A stretch of 64,000 nucleotides of DNA from Acidimicrobiaceae bacterium. Lineage in GTDB: Bacteria; Actinomycetota; Acidimicrobiia; Acidimicrobiales; UBA8190. The position numbers and the translations under genes were made by a program. Under the pieces are notes generated by a model. It was not told the origin of the DNA and did not search any database. It saw nothing but the letters and a program-made list of their open reading frames with translations. The DNA lies in NCBI GenBank assembly GCA_003151955.1, contig PLZB01000029.1, positions 1 to 64,000 on the forward strand. Direction: 5' to 3'. Positions 58,241 to 64,000 of the stretch are shown one piece after another; position 1 is the first letter of the stretch, and every line of letters starts with the position of its first letter.

Positions 58241-58972
58241 GTGGACAGCGACACCGGCGAAGGAGCCGGACCCCCCAAGTACCGGACCCTCTCGGTCATC
58301 GTCCCCGTCTTCAACGAACGGGGCACCGTGGCCGAGATCATCCGCCGGGTCCGATCGGTCGAGGTCCCGCTCGACGTCGAGGTCGTCGTCGTCGACGACG
58401 GCTCCACCGACGGGAGCGACAAGATCCTCGCCGCCCTCCAGGACTCCACCGTCCGGGTCCTGACCCACGGCACCAACCGGGGCAAGGGTGCCGCCATCCG
58501 GTCCGGGATCGAGGCCGCCCGGGGAGACCTCATCCTCATCCAGGACGCCGATCTCGAGTACGACCCCGACGACTGGCACCTGCTCCTGGCCCCGGTCCTC
58601 AAGGGCAAGGCCAAGGTGGTCTACGGGAGCCGCTTCACCGGCGAGCGGATGAACATGCTGCCCTCCCACTGGGTGGGGAACCGCTTCCTCACCCTCGTCA
58701 CCAACGTCCTCTACCGGTCGACCCTCTCCGACATGGAGACCTGCTACAAGCTCTTCGACCGGGTCGTCCTGGACGGGATCACCATCGAGTCGGACCGGTT
58801 CGACTTCGAGCCCGAGATCACGGCCAAGGTCCTCCGCCGGGGGTTCCGGATCTACGAAGTCCCCATCTCCTACGCCGGCCGGGAGCTCGACGAGGGCAAG
58901 AAGATCAGCTGGCGGGACGGCTTCTCCGCCCTCCGGGCCCTGGTGAAGTACCGCTTCACCCGCCGGTTCTGA
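58241..58972 (+). CDS. Family 2 glycosyltransferase (dolichol-phosphate-mannose synthase-like)
   Basis: The 243-residue protein has the GT-A start LSVIVPVFNERGTVAEII, VVVVDDGSTDGS and the metal-binding DAD in LIQDADLEYDPDD, followed by SRFTGER. These fit enzymes that move a sugar from a nucleotide to a polyprenyl phosphate. There is no C-terminal membrane span, so it resembles soluble DPM1-type members. The GTG at 58241, nine bases after AAGGAG, is preferred over the TTG at 58232 that abuts the ribosome site. Confidence 0.85.
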   Translation: MDSDTGEGAGPPKYRTLSVIVPVFNERGTVAEIIRRVRSVEVPLDVEVVVVDDGSTDGSDKILAALQDSTVRVLTHGTNRGKGAAIRSGIEAARGDLILIQDADLEYDPDDWHLLLAPVLKGKAKVVYGSRFTGERMNMLPSHWVGNRFLTLVTNVLYRSTLSDMETCYKLFDRVVLDGITIESDRFDFEPEITAKVLRRGFRIYEVPISYAGRELDEGKKISWRDGFSALRALVKYRFTRRF

Positions 58973-58976
58973 TCCC

Positions 58977-59930
58977 GTGGCTCACGACCGTGACGGCGTC
59001 GGGGCCCCGGCCGGGCGGGTGTCGGCGGTCATCGTGGACCACCACGCCGGTCCGGTCCTGGCCGACTGCGTCCGGTCCCTCCACCGAGAGGGTGTCACCA
59101 CCGTCGTCGTCGTCGACAACGCCGTCGTCGACTCCGCCTCCACCGGCACCCGGGCTCCGGCCTCCCTCGACGGGATCGACCCCCGTGTCGAGATCATCCG
59201 GTCGGGGTCGAACCTGGGCTACGGGTCGGGGGCCAACCGGGGGGTGGCCGCCACCGACTCCGAACTGGTCCTGGTGGCCAATCCGGACGTGGTCCTCCAT
59301 CCCGGGGCCGTCCGGGCCCTGGTCGCCGCCCTCGACGGCGACACCACCCTGGCCCTCGTCGGTCCCCGGATCGTCGAGCCCGACGGATCGCGCTACCCCT
59401 CGGCCCGCCGCTTCCCCTCCCTGATCGACGCCGCCGGTCACGCCCTCCTGGGCCTGCCCTTCCCGGGGAACCGCTTCTCCCGCCGCTACCGGATGGACGA
59501 CCTCGAGCTCGACCCGGGGCCGGAGAACGGCCCCCGCCCCCCCGTCGAGGTCGACTGGGTGTCGGGCGCCTGCTTCCTGGCCCGCCGCCAGGCCTGGGAG
59601 GGCCTGGGGGGGTTCGACGAGTCCTACTTCATGTATGCCGAGGACATGGACCTCTGCTGGCGGGCGCACCGATCCGGCTGGGGGGTGGCCTACGTGCCGG
59701 GGTCGTCGGTCACCCACATCCAGGGTGTCTCCACCCGCCGCCGCCCCTATCGGATGCTCCTGGCCCACCACCGCTCCGCCCTCCGGTTCGCGGTTCGGAG
59801 CGAAACCGGCTGGCGGCGGGCCCTCCTCCCCGTGGCCGCCGCCGTCCTGGCGGCCAGGTTGACGCTGTCCTGGGCACGGTTGGCCCTGGTGGGCCGGGGG
59901 CGTTCCACCACCCTCCCCCAGTCGGACTAG
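58977..59930 (+). CDS. Family 2 glycosyltransferase (rhamnosyltransferase-like)
   Basis: The 317-residue protein has SAVIVDHHAG, NLGYGSGANRG, LVLVANPDVVLHPGAV (the DxD-like site as NPD) and the acceptor-side WVSGACFLARRQAWEGLGGFDESYFMYAEDMDLCWR (core GGFDESYFMYAEDMDL). This layout fits WbbL-type rhamnosyltransferases that start or extend cell-wall glycans. A C-terminal hydrophobic helix may bind the membrane. The operon supplies dTDP-rhamnose genes, which agrees. It starts four bases after the previous gene. Confidence 0.85.
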   Translation: MAHDRDGVGAPAGRVSAVIVDHHAGPVLADCVRSLHREGVTTVVVVDNAVVDSASTGTRAPASLDGIDPRVEIIRSGSNLGYGSGANRGVAATDSELVLVANPDVVLHPGAVRALVAALDGDTTLALVGPRIVEPDGSRYPSARRFPSLIDAAGHALLGLPFPGNRFSRRYRMDDLELDPGPENGPRPPVEVDWVSGACFLARRQAWEGLGGFDESYFMYAEDMDLCWRAHRSGWGVAYVPGSSVTHIQGVSTRRRPYRMLLAHHRSALRFAVRSETGWRRALLPVAAAVLAARLTLSWARLALVGRGRSTTLPQSD

Positions 59931-59944
59931 GGTGCTGGCCGGTC

Positions 59945-60754
59945 ATGGCCAGGAGCGATACGGGAAAATGGGTGGCACGAGCCGCCGCCACCGGCGGCGG
60001 GAAGACCTATCGTGGCCAACGACCCCTCAAGTGGTACGGGAGCCTGACCCTGATCTGCCTCCTGGGCCTGTCCCTGATCTGGTACAGCCGCTACGAGCGG
60101 CAGCACCCCTCGTCGAACGGCCAGCCCACGACCGGGACGAAATGGGTGTCGGCCCTCTCCTTCGACGTCTGTGGTGTCCAGACCCCCAACGTTCCCGCCA
60201 ATCCCAAGGCCAAGGCGACCCCACAGCTCTCCACCACCGGGGACGGCCTGATCCGCATCTCGCCCTCGTCCGACGCCAACGCCGGTGGGAATGCCACGCT
60301 GGGCCGCTTCGTCAGTCTCTACCCGGGGATGCTCCTCACGTCGTCCTCGGTCCGGGTCCCGGGCAAGGGCAGCTCCACGGTGGGCCGGACCTGGCGGACC
60401 GGCGACAGATGCCCGAAGGGCACCCCCGACGCCGACAAGCAGGGCAACGTGATCGTGCAGGTCTACACGACCTTCACGGCCAAGAAGCCGATCATCGTCG
60501 ACCAGCCCGACGCCTACCGGCTGGGGAACAACCAGCTCATCACCGTCGCCTTCGTCCCCCACGGGGCCAGCATCCCCAAGCCGCCGGGCACGGTGGTCTC
60601 GGCCATGCTCACCGCCTCCGAAGCCGCCTCCTCGCCCACCACCACCGTCCCCACCCTCACCCCCCCGGTGTCGGTGCCGGCCACGTCGCCCACCACCGCC
60701 GCCCCGGGGAGCTCGACCACCGTCGCCTCCTCGCCGACGACGACGACGGGCTAG
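59945..60754 (+). CDS. Single-span membrane protein of unknown function in the glycan operon
   Basis: The 269-residue protein has a basic N-terminus, one span near residues 30-46 (GSLTLICLLGLSLIWY), an extracytoplasmic domain of about 170 residues with two cysteines (DVCGVQ and DRCPKG) and a Thr/Pro/Ser-rich C-terminal tail of about 45 residues. No catalytic motif is seen. I recall similar proteins beside nucleotidyltransferase genes in related actinobacteria but know no function. Position suggests a role in assembling or anchoring the glycan. Confidence 0.65.
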   Translation: MARSDTGKWVARAAATGGGKTYRGQRPLKWYGSLTLICLLGLSLIWYSRYERQHPSSNGQPTTGTKWVSALSFDVCGVQTPNVPANPKAKATPQLSTTGDGLIRISPSSDANAGGNATLGRFVSLYPGMLLTSSSVRVPGKGSSTVGRTWRTGDRCPKGTPDADKQGNVIVQVYTTFTAKKPIIVDQPDAYRLGNNQLITVAFVPHGASIPKPPGTVVSAMLTASEAASSPTTTVPTLTPPVSVPATSPTTAAPGSSTTVASSPTTTTG

Positions 60755-60765
60755 CTGACGGGCCT

Positions 60766-61851
60766 GTGCAAGCCGTTGTCCTGGTGGGGGGCGAGGGGAC
60801 CCGACTCCGGCCCCTGACCACCACCACACCGAAGCAGCTCCTCCCCATCGTCGAGGTCCCGATGCTCGAGCGGGTCCTGGCCACGCTGGCCTCCCACGGG
60901 GTCGTCGAGGTGGTCCTGTCGCTGGGCTACCGTCCCGACGCCTTCCTGGCCGCCTACCCCGACGGGGCGGCTGCCGGGGTCCGCCTCGCCTACGCCGTCG
61001 AGGCCGAGCCCCTCGACACGGCCGGTGCCATCCGCTTCGCCGCCGACCATGCCGGTTTCTCGGGCACCCTCATCGTCGTCAACGGGGACGTCCTGACCGA
61101 TCTCGACATCGGGGCCCTGGTCGACTTCCACCACCGGACCGGGGCGGTGGCCACCATCGCCCTGACCCCGGTCGAGGACCCCTCGAGATTCGGGGTCGTC
61201 CCCACCGACGCCGAAGGCCGGGTTCTGGCCTTCGTCGAGAAGCCACCCATCGATGAGGCCCCCACCAACGAGATCAACGCCGGGACCTACGTCTTCGAGC
61301 ACGAGGTCCTGGACCGGATCCCCACCGGCCGCCGGGTCTCGGTCGAACGGGAGACGTTCCCGGCCCTGGCCGCCGAGGGCCGCCTCTTCGCCCGGTCCAG
61401 CCGGGACTACTGGCTCGACACGGGTACGCCGGCCAGCTACCTCCAGGCTCACCGTGATCTCCTCTCCGGCCGTCGGGCCGGGCTCCCGGCCCCGGGGGCC
61501 GTGGAGGTCGCTCCCGGCGTCTGGACGCTCGGGACGGCCCGGATCGACGGCGACGTCCGGGCCCGGTCCCTGGTGGGGTCGGGGGCATCCGTGGCGGCAG
61601 GCGGCTTCGTCGAGGGGTCTGTCGTCGGGGCCGGGGCTGTCGTGGAGGGAGGAGCCCGGGTCCAGGGCTCGGTGCTCCTGGCCGGGGTGCGGGTGGGGGT
61701 GGGGGCCAGCGTCGTCGACTCCGTCGTCGGATTCGGTGCCACCGTCGGCCCCGGGGCCGAGCTGTCCGGTAAGTCCGTCGTCGGCGACGGGGCCGAGGTC
61801 CCGGCCGGCGGTCGCCTGGCCGGCTGCCGCTTCCCGGACGTCGGCCCGTGA
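60766..61851 (+). CDS. NDP-sugar pyrophosphorylase (nucleotidyltransferase with left-handed beta-helix)
   Basis: The protein has 361 residues from the GTG at 60766. The N-terminal domain has VVLVGGEGTRLRPLTTTTPKQLLP, the loop that binds NTP, VVNGDVLTDLDIG and FVEKPP. A C-terminal run of hexapeptide-like repeats (about 265-355, valine- and glycine-rich) makes a left-handed helix. Candidate reactions are mannose-1-phosphate to GDP-mannose or glucose-1-phosphate to dTDP/UDP-glucose; the sequence does not decide. In this operon a glucose-1-phosphate thymidylyltransferase role would fill the missing rmlA step. The stop overlaps the next start. Confidence 0.82.
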   Translation: MQAVVLVGGEGTRLRPLTTTTPKQLLPIVEVPMLERVLATLASHGVVEVVLSLGYRPDAFLAAYPDGAAAGVRLAYAVEAEPLDTAGAIRFAADHAGFSGTLIVVNGDVLTDLDIGALVDFHHRTGAVATIALTPVEDPSRFGVVPTDAEGRVLAFVEKPPIDEAPTNEINAGTYVFEHEVLDRIPTGRRVSVERETFPALAAEGRLFARSSRDYWLDTGTPASYLQAHRDLLSGRRAGLPAPGAVEVAPGVWTLGTARIDGDVRARSLVGSGASVAAGGFVEGSVVGAGAVVEGGARVQGSVLLAGVRVGVGASVVDSVVGFGATVGPGAELSGKSVVGDGAEVPAGGRLAGCRFPDVGP

Positions 61852-62840
61852 CCCGGGTCGGGGGTCGCCCCGAACCGGGGGCCCGGACCCGGGTCATGGT
61901 CACCGGAGGGGCCGGGTTCATCGGCTCCAACCTGGTCGACCGGCTCCTGGCCGAAGGTCATGCCGTCGACGTCGTCGACGACCTCTCGACGGGGAAGCTG
62001 GCCAACCTGGCCGACGCCCGGGCCCATCCCGACCACGAGCTGACCGTCCACCAGATCGACGTTCGCTCGGCCGACATGGTCGAGGTCATGGTCCACCGTC
62101 GCCCCGAGGTGGTCTTCCACCTGGCCGCCCAGGCCGATGTCCGGGTGTCGGTCGACCGTCCCGTCTTCGACGCCGAGGTGAACATCCTCGGGACGGTGAG
62201 GGTGCTCGAGGGAGCGAAGGCCGCCGGCACCGGCCGGGTCGTCTTCGCCGCCAGCGGGGGGACCCTCTACGGCGAGCCCGACCCGGCCGACCTTCCGGTG
62301 CGCGAGTCGCACCCCCACCGTCCTCTCTCCCCCTACGGGGTCTCGAAGAAGTCGGCCCTCGACTACCTGGTCTGCTACCGGGAGCTCCACGCCGTGGAGT
62401 TCTGCGCCCTGGCCCTGGCCAACGTCTACGGACCCAGGCAGGATCCCCACGGGGAGGCCGGGGTGGTGGCCATCTTCGCCGATCGGCTCCGCCGGGGCGA
62501 GGCCCTCACCGTCTACGGCGACGGTGAGCAGACCCGGGACTTCGTCTACGTCGACGACGTCGTGGACGCCTTCGTCCGAGCCGGGAGCCGGGGCGGCGGC
62601 CTCGTCCTGAACGTCGGCACGGGGCGGGAGGTCTCGGTCAACGAGCTGGCCCGGGAGATGGCCGTGGCGGCCGGGGTGTCGCTCCCGGCCGTCCACGCCC
62701 CCCTCCGACCCGGTGAGCTCCTCCGCAGCGCCCTCGATCCGGGCCGGGCCCAGATCCATCTCGGCTGGCGGTCCTGGACAGCACTCTCCGACGGGGTCGT
62801 GGCCGTCCTCGACCAGGGAGGGAGCCGGGGCGGCTCCTGA
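61848..62840 (+). CDS. NAD-dependent sugar epimerase (GalE-like)
   Basis: The 330-residue SDR enzyme opens (after a short extension) with VMVTGGAGFIGSNLVDRLL, then VFHLAAQADVRVSVD and the catalytic pair in YGVSKKSALDYL. It belongs to the extended SDR group that includes UDP-glucose 4-epimerases. The segment ASGGTLYGEP with its Ser/Thr next to the active site is normal. The substrate could be UDP-glucose, UDP-xylose (giving UDP-arabinose) or UDP-glucuronate. It is the last gene of the operon by a GTGA overlap. Confidence 0.83.
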   Translation: MTRVGGRPEPGARTRVMVTGGAGFIGSNLVDRLLAEGHAVDVVDDLSTGKLANLADARAHPDHELTVHQIDVRSADMVEVMVHRRPEVVFHLAAQADVRVSVDRPVFDAEVNILGTVRVLEGAKAAGTGRVVFAASGGTLYGEPDPADLPVRESHPHRPLSPYGVSKKSALDYLVCYRELHAVEFCALALANVYGPRQDPHGEAGVVAIFADRLRRGEALTVYGDGEQTRDFVYVDDVVDAFVRAGSRGGGLVLNVGTGREVSVNELAREMAVAAGVSLPAVHAPLRPGELLRSALDPGRAQIHLGWRSWTALSDGVVAVLDQGGSRGGS

Positions 62841-62888
62841 CACCCGGGCCCGTCGGTGGGGAACCGTCGCCGGCGCCCCCCGCCGCCC

Positions 62889-64000
62889 TCAGGAGCAGGT
62901 GTCGGTCGAGGGGATTCCCAGGAAGCGGGCTTCGGCCCACAGCAACGAGCTGGGGATCTGGGCCAGGTCGTTCACGACGTGCTCGGGCACGTACGACAGG
63001 CTGAAGTCGATCTGGGCCCCCTCGTTGCACCACTGCTGATTGAGGATCTCCCCCTGGGTCGAGGGGATGATCTCGTCGAGGACGCCGTCCTGGAGGAGAA
63101 CCGGCGCCGAGGGTGGGACGGCCCCCAGGCTGTCCGCGGCGAAAACGGCCTTGGCGGCCGGACTCGTGAAGACGTCAGTCGTCGTGAACGAGTTCAGGTT
63201 CTCGAAGGCGTTGCTGAAGACCAGGGTGAGCTGACACTCCTGACCGATCTGCCCCATCAGGGCCTGACCCTTGGCATTGAGGAGCGAGTCGAGCTGGGGG
63301 TAGGCCCGCATCACCCCGATGGCTCCGGCCAGGACGAAGCCGCTGAAGGGGCCGCCGTTCAGGGAGGGCAACAAGGTGTTGATCTGAGCGGGGAAGTCCC
63401 CGGCGATGTAGCCGACCACCTGCAGCCCCGGCGCGTACGACGGCTGGAGCTGGGCCGCCCAGGCCGTGGCCTGGCCCCCGCCGGAGTAGCCCCAGGCCAC
63501 CACCTTGCTGGTAGTGGCGAGTCCGCCCTGGGGGAGGCTCTCGGCGGCCCGGATACCGTCGAGCACGGCGTGACCGGCCATCGGTCCCACCGCGAACTCC
63601 ATGTCCTCGCCCTCGAAGTCGGTGATCACGGTGTCCCACCCGAAGGCCAGGTCGGCGAGCTCGCCGGTGACGTCGAGCTCGGACCCCGTCCGCATCTCGT
63701 AGGACGGGTCACACGCCGGGCCCAGGCTGTCGATGGCGATCTGGTAGGACATCAGGTTCCGGGGCCCCGACGCCGGGGTCAGTGGCACGAAGAGCGTGCT
63801 GACGGTCGCCACCGGGTTCCCCAGGGCGTCGGTGGTCCGGATCAGCATCTGGTAGACGTTGGCCGGGACGGGGAGGACATAGGCCGTGGCCGAGACCTTT
63901 CGGGAGCGCAGGATCGTCCCCGGCGCCGAGCGCTGGAACCCGGTCGGCGGCTGGTAGAAGGGATCGTCCTGGGGGAGCAGGACGGTGGTCGACGACGACG
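62889..64000 (-). CDS. Secreted lipase of the LIP family (5' end outside window)
   Basis: The minus-strand frame is open to the right edge, so the signal peptide and start are missing. Visible residues near the edge (DDPFYQPPTGFQ, then GTILRSRKV) are the usual mature N-terminus of secretory lipases. The nucleophile elbow is GYSGGGQATAWAA; the Asp and His of the triad would lie in LLQDGVLDEIIP and VPEHVV. Four or more cysteines suggest disulfides. About 370 residues are present, close to the full mature length. It is convergent with the glycan operon, 48 bases apart. Substrates are probably acylglycerols or other esters. Confidence 0.85.
   Translation of the reverse strand, partial: SSSTTVLLPQDDPFYQPPTGFQRSAPGTILRSRKVSATAYVLPVPANVYQMLIRTTDALGNPVATVSTLFVPLTPASGPRNLMSYQIAIDSLGPACDPSYEMRTGSELDVTGELADLAFGWDTVITDFEGEDMEFAVGPMAGHAVLDGIRAAESLPQGGLATTSKVVAWGYSGGGQATAWAAQLQPSYAPGLQVVGYIAGDFPAQINTLLPSLNGGPFSGFVLAGAIGVMRAYPQLDSLLNAKGQALMGQIGQECQLTLVFSNAFENLNSFTTTDVFTSPAAKAVFAADSLGAVPPSAPVLLQDGVLDEIIPSTQGEILNQQWCNEGAQIDFSLSYVPEHVVNDLAQIPSSLLWAEARFLGIPSTDTCS

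Overview
The window is about 70% GC and densely packed. Many genes overlap as ATGA/GTGA stop-starts, GTG starts are common, and several genes have a TANNNT box 6-10 bases before the start codon, as in leaderless actinobacterial transcripts. Content (DUF2510 protein, PduO adenosyltransferase, split methylmalonyl-CoA mutase alpha chain, biotinylated acyl-CoA carboxylase alpha chain, WXG100 proteins with an EccC/EssC-type ATPase) points to an actinobacterium. I suspect Acidimicrobiia or a neighbouring class, but no rRNA or other marker proves this. I see no tRNA, rRNA, CRISPR array, transposase or prophage.

Region 1 (1-5485): the 3' end of an FtsX-type permease, an ABC exporter pair (ATPase 1761, permease 2654) behind a palindromic operator candidate, then a weakly coding stretch with a small membrane-anchored protein built on short tandem repeats. 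Region 2 (5486-13751): 2-oxoacid dehydrogenase and lipoate genes lpdA, sucB and a single ORF joining LipB to LipA, followed by an M24 peptidase and three exported or membrane proteins on the minus strand, two of them paralogues. Region 3 (13770-25267): housekeeping genes with a cobalamin theme: metH divergent from pduO, pepA, an ACT protein, a nitroreductase, a rhodanese-ThiF fusion and mutA. Region 4 (25268-34993): an ORF fusing half a Fic protein to the tail of a periplasmic binding protein, a VOC protein, a diguanylate cyclase, an Eis-like acetyltransferase, a GPP34-like protein, a beheaded VapC-type PIN toxin, an M20 amidohydrolase, a biotin carboxylase/BCCP protein and, divergently, birA.

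Region 5 (35069-53770) is the most unusual. An operon fn3 protein - MoxR ATPase - DUF58 - transglutaminase-like membrane protein is followed by a convergent membrane Ser/Thr kinase with a probable extracellular Fn3-like domain. Next come two WXG100-type proteins, a 1546-residue RHS/YD-repeat protein with a glycine-rich hydrophobic tip, and a convergent 1427-residue FHA-FtsK/SpoIIIE protein of the EccC/EssC type. The first five genes resemble the fn3-AAA-DUF58-transglutaminase-kinase (PFNA) set known from bifidobacteria; the rest look like a minimal type VII secretion module with a large effector. The transglutaminase-like protein lacks all three catalytic residues.

Region 6 (53959-62840) is a nucleotide-sugar and cell-surface glycan operon: rmlB-like, rmlD, ugd, UDP-xylose synthase, two family 2 glycosyltransferases, a membrane protein, an NDP-sugar pyrophosphorylase and a GalE-like epimerase. 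A secreted lipase gene (62889 to the edge) runs out of the window.

Ties between regions: lipoate synthesis sits beside the lipoylated E2 enzyme; pduO makes the adenosylcobalamin used by mutA, and metH uses cobalamin; birA would biotinylate the adjacent carboxylase, whose product could feed mutA if it carboxylates propionyl-CoA.
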